A stretch of 64,000 nt of DNA from Brucella sp. BE17 (GTDB taxonomy: Bacteria; Pseudomonadota; Alphaproteobacteria; Rhizobiales; Rhizobiaceae), in assembly GCF_039545455.1 (NCBI RefSeq), contig NZ_CP154467.1:744001-808000 (forward strand), read 5' to 3'. Made by a program: the position numbers and the translations under genes. Below, in pieces: positions 48,175-58,008 of the stretch; positions within the stretch are counted from its first letter, which is position 1, and each line of letters opens with the position of its first letter. The notes beneath the pieces are model-generated. The model made no database searches and was not told the DNA's origin. It saw only the letters and a list, made by a program, of their open reading frames with translations.

Positions 48175-49533
48175 ATGTTTCAAAAGATACTCATAGCCAA
48201 TCGTGGTGAAATTGCTCTTCGCGTGCTCAGGGCCTGTAAGGAACTGGGTATCAAGACCGTCGCGGTCCATTCAACGGCAGATGCGGATGCCATGCATGTT
48301 CGTCTTGCGGACGAAAGCGTGTGCATCGGCCCGCCGCCTTCGCGCGACAGCTATCTGAACATTCACCAGATCGTCGCTGCCTGCGAGATCACAGGTGCCG
48401 ATGCCATTCATCCGGGCTATGGTTTTCTGTCCGAGAATGCCAAATTTGCGGAAATCCTCGAAGCGCATGATATCACCTTCATTGGCCCCACCGCTTCGCA
48501 TATCCGCATCATGGGCGACAAGATCGAAGCCAAGCGCACCGCAAAGCGCCTTGGCATTCCGGTTGTTCCAGGTTCGGATGGTGGTGTGACCGATGACGTC
48601 GAAGCCGCTCGCGTGGCCAAGGAAATCGGCTATCCCGTCATCATCAAGGCCTCAGCCGGTGGTGGCGGTCGCGGTATGAAAGTGGCGCTAACCGAAGATG
48701 ACCTGTCGGTGGCACTTTCCACCGCACGCACGGAAGCCGGTGCCGCCTTTGGTGATGATGCAGTCTATATCGAGAAATATCTCGAAAAGCCGCGTCATAT
48801 CGAAGTTCAGGTCGTGGGCGATGGTGCCGGCAATGCTATTCATTTGGGCGAACGCGACTGCTCGCTGCAACGCCGTCACCAGAAGGTCTGGGAAGAAGCC
48901 AACTCTCCAGCGCTCAACGCGGAAGCGCGTGACAAGATCGGTATGATCTGTGCCAATGCCGTGGCTGATCTTGGCTATCGCGGCGCGGGAACGATCGAGT
49001 TCCTTTATGAGAACGGCGAGTTCTATTTCATCGAAATGAACACCCGTTTGCAGGTCGAGCATCCGATCACCGAAGCCATTACTGGCATTGATCTGGTGCA
49101 TGAGCAGATCCGCGTGGCCGCAGGGCTTGGCCTGTCGGTGACCCAGAAGGATGTGCGCTTTTCGGGCCATGCCATCGAATGCCGGATCAATGCCGAAGAC
49201 CCACGCAACTTTACGCCGTCTCCAGGCCTCATCACGCATTACCATACGCCGGGCGGTCTTGGTATTCGCGTTGATTCCGGCGTTTATTCGGGCTACCGAA
49301 TCCCGCCCTATTATGACAGCCTGATCGGCAAGTTGATCGTGCATGGGCGCAACCGCGTTGAATGCATGATGCGTCTGCGCCGTGCGCTCGACGAGTTCGT
49401 CGTTGACGGTGTTAAAACCACTCTGCCGCTGTTCCAGGACCTGATTTCCAATCAGGATATCGCCAATGGTGCCTATGACATCCACTGGCTGGAAAAATAC
49501 CTGGCAAGCCAGAGCGAAAGCGAAGGCGCTTAA
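48175..49533 (+). CDS. accC: Biotin carboxylase subunit of acetyl-CoA carboxylase
   Basis: A 452-residue ATP-grasp enzyme that carboxylates biotin on AccB. It begins [19 protein letters not shown], the standard N-terminus. The glycine-rich ATP loop is [15 protein letters not shown], and [16 protein letters not shown] is the catalytic core. The ATG at 48175 is preferred to one seven codons earlier because it matches the conserved start of the family. It lies 52 bp after accB and 5 bp before aat. Confidence 0.97.
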   Translation: MFQKILIANRGEIALRVLRACKELGIKTVAVHSTADADAMHVRLADESVCIGPPPSRDSYLNIHQIVAACEITGADAIHPGYGFLSENAKFAEILEAHDITFIGPTASHIRIMGDKIEAKRTAKRLGIPVVPGSDGGVTDDVEAARVAKEIGYPVIIKASAGGGGRGMKVALTEDDLSVALSTARTEAGAAFGDDAVYIEKYLEKPRHIEVQVVGDGAGNAIHLGERDCSLQRRHQKVWEEANSPALNAEARDKIGMICANAVADLGYRGAGTIEFLYENGEFYFIEMNTRLQVEHPITEAITGIDLVHEQIRVAAGLGLSVTQKDVRFSGHAIECRINAEDPRNFTPSPGLITHYHTPGGLGIRVDSGVYSGYRIPPYYDSLIGKLIVHGRNRVECMMRLRRALDEFVVDGVKTTLPLFQDLISNQDIANGAYDIHWLEKYLASQSESEGA

Positions 49534-49538
49534 AGAAA

Positions 49539-50153
49539 GTGAGTGTGGGAGCAGCACCGGACGAACATCAAATCGACCCGGAACTGCTCCTGCGCGCTTA
49601 TTCCACCGGGGTTTTCCCGATGGCGGAAGAGGCAGATGACCCGGAGGTTTTCTGGGTGCGGCCTGAAGAGCGCGGCATTATCCCGCTCGATGATTTTCAT
49701 ATTCCACGCAGCCTGCAAAAAACCATCCGCCAGAACATTTTCGAAATCCGGCTCGACAGCGATTTTGCCGGTGTTATTGATGGCTGTGCCAGTGGCCCCG
49801 GCGAACGCGCACGTACATGGATCAACCGTCCTATCCGGCAAGCCTATCAGGACCTGTTTGAAATCGGTCATTGCCATACTGTTGAAGCCTGGCATGACGG
49901 CAAGCTTGTCGGCGGGCTTTATGGCGTAACACTTGGCCGGGCTTTTTTCGGTGAAAGCATGTTTACGCGGATGCGTGACGCCTCAAAGGTCTGTCTCGCT
50001 TTTCTGGTGGAACATCTGATCAATCAGGGCTTTGTGCTGCTCGACACGCAATTCACCACAGCACATCTCGAGCGGTTTGGAGCAATAGAGGTTCCCCGCA
50101 AAGATTACGAGAAGATACTCGCGCATGCGCTTGACGGCTCCGCTCGTTTTTAG
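49539..50153 (+). CDS. aat: Leucyl/phenylalanyl-tRNA--protein transferase
   Basis: A 204-residue N-end rule enzyme that adds Leu or Phe to N-terminal Arg or Lys, marking proteins for ClpS-ClpAP. Signatures are [32 protein letters not shown], the [18 protein letters not shown] core and [16 protein letters not shown]. It starts with GTG at 49539, 5 bp after accC. Its place after accBC is common in Rhizobiales. Confidence 0.95.
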   Translation: MSVGAAPDEHQIDPELLLRAYSTGVFPMAEEADDPEVFWVRPEERGIIPLDDFHIPRSLQKTIRQNIFEIRLDSDFAGVIDGCASGPGERARTWINRPIRQAYQDLFEIGHCHTVEAWHDGKLVGGLYGVTLGRAFFGESMFTRMRDASKVCLAFLVEHLINQGFVLLDTQFTTAHLERFGAIEVPRKDYEKILAHALDGSARF

Positions 50154-50168
50154 GTTTTCTCAGGGTAA

Positions 50169-50576
50169 TCAGTTCTGCGGCGCAGGCACTTTGGAGGCCT
50201 GTTTGCAGTCTTTAAGCCATACATCGTAAATCGGATGCTCTACGGCATTGAGGCCGGGGCTATCTGCAAACATCCAACCGGTAAAAATGCGGCGGATTTT
50301 GCGATCCAGTGTAATTTCTTCCACCTCGACAAAACTGTCGGTGCGTGGCGCTTCATCTTCCGTACGCGAATAGCAGACTTTCGGTGTCACCTGAAGCGCA
50401 CCAAACTGTACTGTTTCGTTGATATAGACGTCGAAAGTCGTGATGCGTCCAGTGATCTTATCGAGGCCCGAAAATTCGGCAACCGGATTGGAAATCCGTT
50501 CGGCCTTTGCGGCATGAGAACTGACGCTAACAGCCACAATGGAAATGAACGCTGCTTGCGCAACCTTTCCGATCAT
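50169..50576 (-). CDS. DUF2155 domain-containing exported protein
   Basis: A 135-residue protein with a signal peptide (MIGKVAQAAFISIVAVSVSS to KAE, about residues 1-25) and a DUF2155 domain marked by LDKITGRITTFDVYINETVQ, CYSRTEDEAP and IFTGWMFADSPGLNAVEHPIYDVWLKDC. Two cysteines may form a disulphide. DUF2155 is confined mainly to alphaproteobacteria and is of unknown function. The ATG at 50576 is chosen because the signal peptide starts there. It is convergent with aat. Confidence 0.87.
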   Translation of the reverse strand: MIGKVAQAAFISIVAVSVSSHAAKAERISNPVAEFSGLDKITGRITTFDVYINETVQFGALQVTPKVCYSRTEDEAPRTDSFVEVEEITLDRKIRRIFTGWMFADSPGLNAVEHPIYDVWLKDCKQASKVPAPQN

Positions 50577-50797
50577 GTTTTTTCCGCTACCGACCGCATA
50601 AGGGGAATGCTTCGTCAAAACAGAGACCTGTATAAATTGTTCGTGAAACCTAAAAATTCCTAGGCACCAAATGTGACGATTCGTGGTCCTGCTGCAAGTT
50701 GCGCCAGACCAAAAGGCTCCCCACGCCTATAATTCCCGACAATCGAAGCATACCGGAGATGCGCATCCGGCAAATAGAAGCCGGATGAATATTTTCA

Positions 50798-51208
50798 TCA
50801 GTTTCCTGGCGTCCAGGCATCATATTCGCCAGTCACACGCGGACGCTCCGCAACAGGTGCTCCCGGCAGGGGAATGGAGCCCTTGGGGCGATAGGCCAAC
50901 GGTGTACCAGTCTGATTGGCATGGTGATTTCTCTGCCAATCACGCGGCTGGTAATCTTCCTTGCTCGGAGGTGTGTCGACGCGATGATGCATCCAGCCAT
51001 GCCAGCCCGGAGGAATGGCGCTTGCTTCTGCATAGCCCTTGAAGATGACCCAGCGGCGCGTGCGGCCTTCAGAGTCCTTGCCACCCTGATAATAGACATT
51101 GCCGAATTCGTCTTCGCCGACCTTTTCACCCTTGCGCCACGTATGCAAACGGGTGCCGAGCGTCTGGCCATTCCACCAGGTGAAGACTTGCGTGATGAAC
51201 TTCTTCAT
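50798..51208 (-). CDS. NADH:ubiquinone oxidoreductase NDUFA12-family subunit
   Basis: A 136-residue homologue of mitochondrial complex I accessory subunit NDUFA12 (B17.2). The family pattern is clear: WWNGQTLGTRLHTWRKGEKVGEDEFGNVYY, here split by a turn, then RRWVIFKGYAEASAIPPGWHGWMHHRVD. A Pro-rich tail follows. NDUFA12 relatives are the few supernumerary complex I subunits shared by alphaproteobacteria and mitochondria. The nuo operon is not in this window. The ATG at 51208 gives the expected N-terminus; 28 codons upstream in frame are not family-like. Confidence 0.92.
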   Translation of the reverse strand: MKKFITQVFTWWNGQTLGTRLHTWRKGEKVGEDEFGNVYYQGGKDSEGRTRRWVIFKGYAEASAIPPGWHGWMHHRVDTPPSKEDYQPRDWQRNHHANQTGTPLAYRPKGSIPLPGAPVAERPRVTGEYDAWTPGN

Positions 51209-51335
51209 GATCAATCCAGATCCGTTATTTCCACAGGCAGTGAATAACCACCGGGTTTTCTTGCTTATGGCCCTATCGAGGGGGCAAGGCAAGGGTCAAG
51301 TTGCCGCTGTCACAATACTATGACCGCGCTAGTTC

Positions 51336-51839
51336 TTACATGCTCCAGCCTTCAAGCGGTTTTTCCATGATCAGAACCGGTTCCTTGCAAACAGGGACAC
51401 CCCAGTCCTCATTGCGTCCAACGCGCTGATAGCCTTTGCGGTCATAAAACTGCACGGCTTTGGTATTTTTCTCGATCACTTCGAGCCTGATCGAACGCAC
51501 ATCGGGGAAAGCCATCTCGATTTCTGCAAGCAGCATGGTGCCGATACCCTGAACCTGCATCTCGGGGCGCACATAAAGCTGATGCAGCGACGCCTTGCCC
51601 GCTTCGCTCTGGCTTGCGAACGCCATACCGTCAATGCCACCCTCGCCGTTATCAGCCACAACAAATTCCGAATATGGCTTCTTTAGATTGGCTTTGAGGG
51701 CCGCAAGGGAATGCCATTGCGCGGTGACGGCATTCACCATCTCGCGCCCCAGAATATCGTCAAAACTCGCGTGCCATGTCGAAACGAGCAGTTCATGCAC
51801 GGCTTTAAGATCAGCCTCGGTGGCACTCCTGACCCACAT
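51336..51839 (-). CDS. GNAT family N-acetyltransferase overlapping gatB
   Basis: A 167-residue GNAT of the RimI-like type. It begins [20 protein letters not shown]; motif A is LYVRPEMQVQGIGTMLLAEI near residue 95; motif B has NTKAVQFYDRKGYQRVG near 140. RimI relatives acetylate protein N-termini, but many are unrelated in substrate. Its start codon shares one base with the gatB stop, so translation is coupled. It is the third GNAT gene linked to GatCAB subunit genes in this window. Confidence 0.86.
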   Translation of the reverse strand: MWVRSATEADLKAVHELLVSTWHASFDDILGREMVNAVTAQWHSLAALKANLKKPYSEFVVADNGEGGIDGMAFASQSEAGKASLHQLYVRPEMQVQGIGTMLLAEIEMAFPDVRSIRLEVIEKNTKAVQFYDRKGYQRVGRNEDWGVPVCKEPVLIMEKPLEGWSM

Positions 51840-53341
51840 TACTCTTCAATTCCAAGCTTGGCCTTGACCAGATCATTGACCGCCTGCGGATTGGCCTTAC
51901 CGCCAGTTGCGCGCATCACCTGCCCCACGAACCAGCCAGCCAGTGTCGGCTTGACTTTTACCTGTTCAACCTTTTCGGGATTTGCAGCAATAATCTCGTC
52001 CACAGCCTTTTCAATCGCGCCCGTATCGGTGACCTGCTTCATGCCGCGTTCTTCAACGAGCACTTTTGGATCGCCGCCTTCGTTCCAGACGATCTCGAAC
52101 AGATCCTTGGCAATCTTGCCCGAAATCGTGCCTTCCTTGATCAGATCGATAATCGCGCCCAACTGATCCGGGCTGAGCGGTGATTCCTCAATGCTCTTGC
52201 CCGCCTTGTTGAGCGCACCGAGCAGATCATTGATGACCCAGTTGGCCGAAGCCTTGCCATCGCGACCCGAAGCGACGGCTTCATAATAATCGGCAATCGC
52301 CTTTTCGGTCACAAGGATCGAGGCGTCATAGACCGAGATACCCAGCTTTTCGACAAGACGGTTCTTCTTCTCATCCGGCAATTCCGGCAGATCGGCTGCG
52401 AGTGTATCGACAAAAGCCTGATCGAATTCGAGCGGCAGAAGGTCAGGATCGGGGAAATAGCGATAATCATGCGCTTCTTCCTTGGAGCGCATGGAGCGCG
52501 TCTCGCCCTTGATCGGATCAAACAGGCGAGTTTCCTGATCAATCTTGCCACCATCTTCGAGAATGGCGATCTGGCGGCGCGCCTCAAATTCAATCGACTG
52601 ACCCACGAAGCGGATCGAGTTGACGTTCTTGATCTCGCAACGGGTACCGAATTCACCGCCGGGCTTGCGAACGGAGACATTGACGTCAGCACGCATCGAG
52701 CCTTCATCCATATTACCGTCACAGGTGCCAAGATAGCGTACGATGGTACGCAGCTTGGTCAGATAAGCGCGCGCCTCATCGGATGAACGCAAATCAGGCT
52801 TGGAGACGATTTCCATCAGCGCCACGCCGGACCGGTTCAGGTCCACATAAGACATGGTCGGGTGCTGGTCGTGCATAGACTTGCCCGCATCCTGTTCCAG
52901 ATGCAGACGCTCGATGCCAATTTCCACGTCCTCAAACTGGCCCTTATTATCAGGACCGACCGAGATCATAATCTTGCCCTCACCGACGATCGGCTGCTTG
53001 AACTGAGAAATCTGATAACCCTGAGGCAGATCGGGATAAAAATAGTTCTTGCGGTCGAAAACCGATTTCAGATTGATTTGTGCCTTGAGGCCAAGCCCGG
53101 TGCGCACAGCCTGTGCCACGCACTCCTGATTGATGACCGGCAGCATCCCCGGCATTGCGGCATCCACTAAAGACACATTGGCATTGGGTTCTGCACCAAA
53201 CGATGTCGAAGCACCGGAAAACAGTTTTGATTGGGAGGTGACCTGCGCATGGACTTCCATGCCGATCACCACTTCCCAGTCACCGGTAGCGCCGGAAATG
53301 AAACGTTTTGGCTCAGGAGTGCGCGTATCAATAAGGGACAT
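51839..53341 (-). CDS. gatB: Asp-tRNA(Asn)/Glu-tRNA(Gln) amidotransferase subunit B
   Basis: The 500-residue GatB kinase/tRNA-recognition subunit. It opens [22 protein letters not shown]; the metal and ammonia-channel residues lie in [14 protein letters not shown] and [18 protein letters not shown]. The C-terminal helical and YqeY-like tail domain ends with [17 protein letters not shown]. It is separated from gatCA by 38 kb, which is usual for alphaproteobacteria. Confidence 0.96.
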   Translation of the reverse strand: MSLIDTRTPEPKRFISGATGDWEVVIGMEVHAQVTSQSKLFSGASTSFGAEPNANVSLVDAAMPGMLPVINQECVAQAVRTGLGLKAQINLKSVFDRKNYFYPDLPQGYQISQFKQPIVGEGKIMISVGPDNKGQFEDVEIGIERLHLEQDAGKSMHDQHPTMSYVDLNRSGVALMEIVSKPDLRSSDEARAYLTKLRTIVRYLGTCDGNMDEGSMRADVNVSVRKPGGEFGTRCEIKNVNSIRFVGQSIEFEARRQIAILEDGGKIDQETRLFDPIKGETRSMRSKEEAHDYRYFPDPDLLPLEFDQAFVDTLAADLPELPDEKKNRLVEKLGISVYDASILVTEKAIADYYEAVASGRDGKASANWVINDLLGALNKAGKSIEESPLSPDQLGAIIDLIKEGTISGKIAKDLFEIVWNEGGDPKVLVEERGMKQVTDTGAIEKAVDEIIAANPEKVEQVKVKPTLAGWFVGQVMRATGGKANPQAVNDLVKAKLGIEE

Positions 53342-53420
53342 TTTAGCTCGTCAAAAAATTAAAATCGATTGCCTACTGGCTAGAACAAACACCTTAAGGA
53401 TGCAAGCTTTTCAGGCTGCT

Positions 53421-53450
53421 GAAAAAGAAAAGGCCGCGCAATGCGCGGCC
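53421..53450 (-). terminator. Intrinsic terminator of tig
   Basis: On the minus strand GGCCGCGCA and TGCGCGGCC form a perfect 9-bp stem followed by TTTTCTTTTTC, 24 bp after the tig stop. Confidence 0.92.
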
Positions 53451-53473
53451 ATTTCCAGATTATGCTATCAGGA

Positions 53474-54946
53474 TCAAGCCTCTTCGGACTTGTCTTCCGC
53501 CTTCTTTTTCGGAGCAGCCTTTTTCTTAGGCTCGTCCTTGGCGGTCTCATCCTTCTTGGCTGCGGCTTTCTTGGTCGCAGCCTTCTTTGCGGGCTTTGCG
53601 TCTGTCGTGTCTTCGTCTTCCGCGCTCAATTCTTCCTTCGAGACCTTCTTGTCGGTCACGTTGATATTGGCGAGCAGATGGTCAACAACCTTTTCCTCGA
53701 AAATCGGGGCGCGAAGGTTGGCAACAGCATCCGGCGTCTTGCGCAGGAATTCGTAGATTTCCTTTTCCTGACCCGGATAGCGGCGAACCTGATCGTAAAC
53801 GGCACGCTGCAGTTCTTCTTCCGAAACTTCAACGCCAGCCTTTTCGCCGATTTCAGACAGAACCAGACCGAGGCGCACACGGCGTTCAGCAAGCTTGCGG
53901 TATTCTTCGCGGGCTGCTTCTTCTGATGTGTCTTCGTCTTCAAATGTGCGTCCAGCTTGCTGAAGATCAAAATTGATCTGCTGCCAGATATTGTTGAATT
54001 CTGCATCGACCAGCTTCTGCGGCGTTTCAAACTGGTAGTCGCCATCGAGCTCGTCCAGAATCTGACGCTTCACCTTCTGGCGGGTAATCTGGCCGTACTG
54101 GCTTTCGATCTGCTCACGCACGACCTGACGCAGGCGCTCAAGCGTCTCGATGCCAAGCTTCTTGGCGGTTTCGTCGTTGAGCTCAAGCTCACCCGCCTTG
54201 GCAACTTCCTTGACGGTAATGTCGAAGGTTGCTTCCTTGCCTGCGAGATGCGCTGCGCCGTAATCTTCGGGGAAGTTGACGGTGATGACCTTTTCGTCGC
54301 CGGCCTTTACGCCCACGAGCTGCTCTTCAAAACCCGGAATGAACTGTCCCGAGCCAAGAACAAGCTGCGCGTCGCTATCAGCGCCGCCCTCAAAAGGCTC
54401 GCCATCGATTTTGCCGAGATAGTCGATCGTCACGCGATCTTCATTTTCGGCCTTGCCCTTCTTCGTCTCAAAAGTGCGGGTCGATGATGCTACGCGCTTG
54501 ACCTGTTCATCGACTTCCTCATCGGAAATATCGACGACTTCACGCGTGACGGCGATCTTGGAGAAATCCTTGACTTCGATGGCAGGCAGAACTTCGTAGT
54601 TCAGCGAGAAAACGAAATCAGCCTTGCCGTCGAGAACCTTTTCGGCCTCTTTTTCGTCTTCCGACATGATGACTTCCGGCTGGGTAGCCGACTTTTCATT
54701 ACGCTCGGCAAGGATCGAACGCGACGAATCATTGAGGATTTCGTTGACGATCTCGGCCATGAAGGACTTGCCGTACATCTTACGCAGGTGGGTCGCCGGT
54801 ACCTTACCGGGGCGGAAACCATTGATGCGTGCGCGATCACGGGCCGTTTCGAGCCGCTCAGCGAGCTTGGCTTCGAGATCTCCGGCCGGAACCACGACTT
54901 TAATCTCGCGCTTCAGCCCTTCATTGAGCGTTTCGGTAACCTGCAT
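53474..54946 (-). CDS. tig: Trigger factor chaperone/prolyl isomerase
   Basis: The 490-residue ribosome-bound chaperone. The ribosome-binding domain has the signature [17 protein letters not shown] (about 44-60). The FKBP-type isomerase domain runs from [19 protein letters not shown] (about 165-240), and the remainder is the helical C-terminal domain. A 45-residue Lys/Ala/Glu tail ([18 protein letters not shown] and on) extends past the usual family end. The ATG at 54946 has AAGG seven bases upstream and matches the conserved [10 protein letters not shown] start, so the 16 codons upstream are excluded. Confidence 0.96.
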   Translation of the reverse strand: MQVTETLNEGLKREIKVVVPAGDLEAKLAERLETARDRARINGFRPGKVPATHLRKMYGKSFMAEIVNEILNDSSRSILAERNEKSATQPEVIMSEDEKEAEKVLDGKADFVFSLNYEVLPAIEVKDFSKIAVTREVVDISDEEVDEQVKRVASSTRTFETKKGKAENEDRVTIDYLGKIDGEPFEGGADSDAQLVLGSGQFIPGFEEQLVGVKAGDEKVITVNFPEDYGAAHLAGKEATFDITVKEVAKAGELELNDETAKKLGIETLERLRQVVREQIESQYGQITRQKVKRQILDELDGDYQFETPQKLVDAEFNNIWQQINFDLQQAGRTFEDEDTSEEAAREEYRKLAERRVRLGLVLSEIGEKAGVEVSEEELQRAVYDQVRRYPGQEKEIYEFLRKTPDAVANLRAPIFEEKVVDHLLANINVTDKKVSKEELSAEDEDTTDAKPAKKAATKKAAAKKDETAKDEPKKKAAPKKKAEDKSEEA

Positions 54947-55307
54947 GTTTGAACCTTCACTTCTTGCCATTATCCCGCTGTCCACGGCATCCATGCCTCA
55001 AATCGCGAGAAAGAATTCTTTGCTTGTCGGATCAGGATAATGAGAACAAATCCATTCCCACCCTATCAAGCGTTTCAGCAGAGCTTCGTCAAAAAAGACG
55101 GCTCTGTGTCCCGGCCCGTATCCCAAAATGTGCTGCTATGCTCGAAAACCCTTCGGTGCATACTCACACTTTTGCGCACCTACTACAATCAGTACCAGAA
55201 AAAGACAAGAACCGAATGCACAATTACAAAGGCGGGAAGGCTCCCATTTCAGCGCAAAAGCGATAAAAAACAAAAAACTGCTTTGTCGTTTGGCCTGGCT
55301 TTTGTCG
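54947..55307. other. Spacer between tig and the 42-residue gene
   Basis: No gene is supported. A hairpin at 55079-55108 (CAGAGC with GCTCTG plus CGTC with GACG) has a loop of six A. It may lie in the 3' region of the 42-residue gene, whose minus-strand transcript also crosses a T-rich run at 55267-55280 that could end it. Confidence 0.4.
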
Positions 55308-55436
55308 TTACGAAGGACTGGTTTGCGTTTCTATGCCTCGATTTTCTGGCGTGACAGCGTAATAATAAGGGGTCGCGAGGATGAAACCGAGGATAACAAC
55401 CAAGGCCAGAACAAAGAATACCAGTGATTTGCGCAT
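55308..55436 (-). CDS. Tiny membrane protein (42 residues), EcfG-type promoter
   Basis: A 42-codon gene encoding a peptide that starts MRKSLVFFVLALVVILGF, crosses the membrane once, and has a short polar tail after ATPYYYAVTPENRG. AAGGAGA lies a few bases before the ATG at 55436. A GGAAC-N16-CGTT promoter sits 26 bp upstream of the start, so the implied leader is under 25 nt. It is too small for most gene finders. Function unknown; by promoter and size it belongs with the two small genes at 5961 and 6320. Confidence 0.78.
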   Translation of the reverse strand: MRKSLVFFVLALVVILGFILATPYYYAVTPENRGIETQTSPS

Positions 55437-55461
55437 TCAATTCTCCTTTTTGAGAGAATAA

Positions 55462-55486
55462 AACGAATGCGTGCGTTCGTTGTTCC
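55462..55486 (-). promoter_or_regulatory. EcfG-type (general stress sigma) promoter
   Basis: On the minus strand GGAAC (55486-55482), 16 bp, CGTT (55465-55462): an exact EcfG consensus directed at the 42-residue gene. The expected transcription start is near 55455. Confidence 0.8.
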
Positions 55487-55561
55487 ATTTTCAGGCGCCT
55501 GCAACCTCTTTAGAAAGGCATGCAATATGCTCAGAAAATCTGATAACGAGGAATAACAAAG

Positions 55562-55644
55562 TGGTGCGGATAGAGGGACTCGAACCCCCACGGTCTCCCG
55601 CCAGAACCTAAATCTGGTGCGTCTACCAATTTCGCCATATCCGC
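55562..55644 (-). tRNA. tRNA-Leu (anticodon UAG)
   Basis: Minus-strand cloverleaf. The acceptor is GCGGATA with TATCCGC. The anticodon arm CCAGATTTAGGTTCTGG carries TAG. There is a class II variable arm and GGGTTCGAGTCCC in the T arm. CCA is encoded. It decodes CUA codons. Confidence 0.96.
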
Positions 55645-55791
55645 GCCGAACTGAACCTCATTCAAAAGAATAAAATTCGCGTCCGCTATCGAGGTCACCC
55701 CCGAAACTGCGGGTGTCTATATCATTCTATTTTCAGGGTTCAAAGGAAAAATGCTGCTTTCCCCAATTGTTATCATCATAATCAGAAGCGT

Positions 55792-56358
55792 TTAATAAAG
55801 CGGCTCTTTATGCAATTGACGTCCATTGTCGCGCAGAGCTTTGATAACGGCGGTTCCGTTCGCATTTACAGCCAGAACCACTGTGATACGCTTTTCTTGC
55901 TGACCTTCCTCAATGGCACGTCCCTCTCCTTCCGGTACATAATAGCGTTCTATGCCATAGGCGACAGGAACCGAATGATCCGCATGAGGAGAGATGACAT
56001 AACGGCTCTCGCCGCGCAGCTGCACTTCCTCAGCGTCAAGATCGGTAAACGGATTGAAGGAAGCACGGGAAAAGTGCCATTTTTCATCCGTGCCAGGCTT
56101 TAGCGCAACATAAACTGTTCGTTTATCACCCGCCTGCGGTTGCCCCTTAATTTCCTTGATGTCGACCGAGGATATATCATAGCCCAGAATGACATAATCC
56201 CCACGCATCAGATCACGCGGATCGACCGGGTGGGTTTGCAACACGACTTCCCTGCCTGAACGCAGAATGGACGCTCGCGTCTCTATGCTCGCATAGAGAA
56301 AGCCGGTTTGCAGCAAGGCGGCCAATGCGGCACCGATGAAAAGCCATTTCTTTTTCAT
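55792..56358 (-). CDS. GDYXXLXY domain membrane-anchored protein
   Basis: A 188-residue protein with an N-terminal signal anchor (WLFIGAALAALLQTGFLYA). The family signature appears as PVDPRDLMRGDYVILGYDIS, and RYYVPEGEGRAIEEG is the second conserved segment. Its partner in most genomes is a DUF2157 membrane protein, as here: the two overlap by 4 bp (ATGA). The function of the pair is unknown; an envelope or stress role is plausible only by location. Confidence 0.88.
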   Translation of the reverse strand: MKKKWLFIGAALAALLQTGFLYASIETRASILRSGREVVLQTHPVDPRDLMRGDYVILGYDISSVDIKEIKGQPQAGDKRTVYVALKPGTDEKWHFSRASFNPFTDLDAEEVQLRGESRYVISPHADHSVPVAYGIERYYVPEGEGRAIEEGQQEKRITVVLAVNANGTAVIKALRDNGRQLHKEPLY

Positions 56359-57491
56359 GCAGCGATCCCCTCACGCGTTCTGTTTCCGAACCGTCGTTCC
56401 ATGCGGCGCACAAAGGCTGCCAGCAACAGCACAAGAACCCCGGCAGTCAGGAAGAACCCCGAAGTGCCGATCATCGTGCCCACTGTTTCTGAAGCAAGAT
56501 AAAGCACTTCAACCGAAAAAGCCGTATAGGCCAGCGACCGCAAACCACCATTGTCACGACCGCACAGCGCGATGGCACCAATTGAAAGCGCCAAAACCAC
56601 GATGCCATAAAATATGTCGTTCTTCAGTCCGGTTTGATCAACCGAATAGGAGAACATGTCATCAAGTTGCAAAATCGCCAAAGCGAGCAGCGCAAGCAAC
56701 AATCCGTAAGCTGCAAGCGGGCGTGAAAACCGGGTCAGACGCTGCAAAGTTTCATAAGCGAAAGCGTCTGCAAGCATCAAGGCAAGACCGAGGATGATCA
56801 TGCCAACGAGGATAAATCCGCGTTCCTCCGCATAATAAAGAAAGAGAGCCCAACCTATAGCATAGAGCGCCCAAAGATGCGCGGAAAAGCGCGAGCGGGT
56901 GAAAAGGGCCGCGCCCGCGCCTACGATCAGAAGCAGCAGTCCGAACCAGCGGTAGAGATCACTGCCATCACCCAGCCTTGTATCGGCAAAAATAAAGCTC
57001 ATAAGATAAAAGCAGCCAACACCTGCGGCGAACGCGGCCAGTGCCGGCGCACGCATGAGAAAAGCAGCGGCAAGGACACCGAACGCCCAGTAAAGCGCTG
57101 CGACATGCACATCACCGGAAAGATGGTACATCTGACCAACAAGCGCGATACCCGCACCAAAGGACGCGGCCCCCACCATGTAAAGCACGGTCGAAAAGAC
57201 GGCGTCACCGCGTGACTCTCGCCACGCGCCGCCCAGATAACCGATCCAGATCAAGCCAAACATCAACCCGATACGCATAAGCCGCGGCATATCCTGCCAG
57301 TTGGCGGCAACAAGCATGATGACGGCCGCACCAAGCAACAGCCCGCCGAGCGTCGCAAGCACAGAGCCCAGACTGAATTTCGACGACTGCTTTTCGAGAT
57401 CGGCCTTCAGATGCGATGCCGTTTCTGCATCGATAAGACCTTGTTGCTGCCAGCGCGCGATCTGGCGCTCGACTGAAATAGAGAATGACAC
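56355..57491 (-). CDS. DUF2157 polytopic membrane protein
   Basis: A 378-residue protein. A soluble N-terminal segment (VERQIARWQQQGLIDAETAS) is the DUF2157 domain start. Roughly eleven transmembrane helices follow, including GSVLATLGGLLLGAAVIMLV. It precedes and overlaps the GDYXXLXY gene, making a two-gene operon. There is no known biochemical activity. Confidence 0.87.
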   Translation of the reverse strand: MSFSISVERQIARWQQQGLIDAETASHLKADLEKQSSKFSLGSVLATLGGLLLGAAVIMLVAANWQDMPRLMRIGLMFGLIWIGYLGGAWRESRGDAVFSTVLYMVGAASFGAGIALVGQMYHLSGDVHVAALYWAFGVLAAAFLMRAPALAAFAAGVGCFYLMSFIFADTRLGDGSDLYRWFGLLLLIVGAGAALFTRSRFSAHLWALYAIGWALFLYYAEERGFILVGMIILGLALMLADAFAYETLQRLTRFSRPLAAYGLLLALLALAILQLDDMFSYSVDQTGLKNDIFYGIVVLALSIGAIALCGRDNGGLRSLAYTAFSVEVLYLASETVGTMIGTSGFFLTAGVLVLLLAAFVRRMERRFGNRTREGIAA

Positions 57492-57714
57492 GATAACTCC
57501 CGCGCGCTTTTTCTGTCTTCACCGGCCGCGAACAACCACTTTGTGGCATTTTTCCGCCTGACCAGTTCAATCGATTTAAGTTGATCTGCAACATCCGCAT
57601 TGCAGCTATGCAAACTCAGGCCTGCAACTTGGAAAAACAATAGCTTATATCATGGGCGACAGACAAGATGAATTGAACGAGGACGAATTCCTCGCAACCG
57701 TAGGGAATATCAAG

Positions 57715-57861
57715 ATGAACATCCTCCGCTCTTACAGCAACTGGCGCCGCTATCGCGAAACCGTCAACGAGCTGAACATGCTCTCGACCCGCGAACTGAA
57801 TGATCTGGGCATCTCCCGCGCCGACATTCCTTATGTCGCCCGTCAGTCCAAGGCTCGCTAA
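57715..57861 (+). CDS. DUF1127 small arginine-rich protein (48 residues)
   Basis: A 48-residue protein starting MNILRSYSNWRRYRETVNEL and containing the DUF1127 signature STRELNDLGISRADIPYVAR. The ATG at 57715 follows AGGGAA; 21 codons upstream in frame are outside the family. DUF1127 proteins are small RNA-binding or RNA-turnover-related factors in Rhodobacter (CcaF1) and affect phosphate and carbon metabolism in Agrobacterium and Brucella. The gene is followed by three anti-Shine-Dalgarno hairpins and a terminator, so the protein and the RNAs share one transcript. Confidence 0.92.
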   Translation: MNILRSYSNWRRYRETVNELNMLSTRELNDLGISRADIPYVARQSKAR

Positions 57862-57898
57862 CAGGCCGCTTTCGCAGCCTGCCTTTTGAAGAATTTCT

Positions 57899-57930
57899 CC
57901 GGGTCTGGATCCTCCTCCCACCAGTCCCGG
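57899..57930 (+). ncRNA. CcsR/cuckoo-type sRNA hairpin 1
   Basis: CCGGG-T-CTGG pairs with CCAG-T-CCCGG (one T-T mismatch), presenting CCTCCTCCC (57911-57919) in the loop. The loop is complementary to GGAGG Shine-Dalgarno sequences. It starts 37 nt after the DUF1127 stop. Confidence 0.85.
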
Positions 57931-57933
57931 TCA

Positions 57934-57965
57934 TCGCAAAGCTCTCCTCCTCCCAGGTTTTGCGA
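57934..57965 (+). ncRNA. CcsR/cuckoo-type sRNA hairpin 2
   Basis: TCGCAAA (57934-57940) pairs with TTTGCGA (57959-57965), extended by CT with AG. CCTCCTCCC lies in the loop at 57946-57954. It begins 3 nt after hairpin 1 and has an unrelated stem sequence, so the stem is conserved in shape and not in sequence. Confidence 0.85.
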
Positions 57966-57971
57966 TATAAC

Positions 57972-58003
57972 AAGATCGGTTACCCTCCTCCCAGACCGGT
58001 CTT
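57972..58003 (+). ncRNA. CcsR/cuckoo-type sRNA hairpin 3
   Basis: AAGATCGGT (57972-57980) pairs with ACCGGTCTT (57995-58003) with one G-U pair. CCTCCTCCC is in the loop at 57984-57992. It begins 6 nt after hairpin 2 and is followed 5 nt later by the terminator. Confidence 0.85.
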
Positions 58004-58008
58004 ATCAG

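Noticed and set aside
57652..57714. N-terminal extension of the DUF1127 frame
   Set aside because: The 21 extra codons are outside the family and the internal ATG has a better ribosome site.
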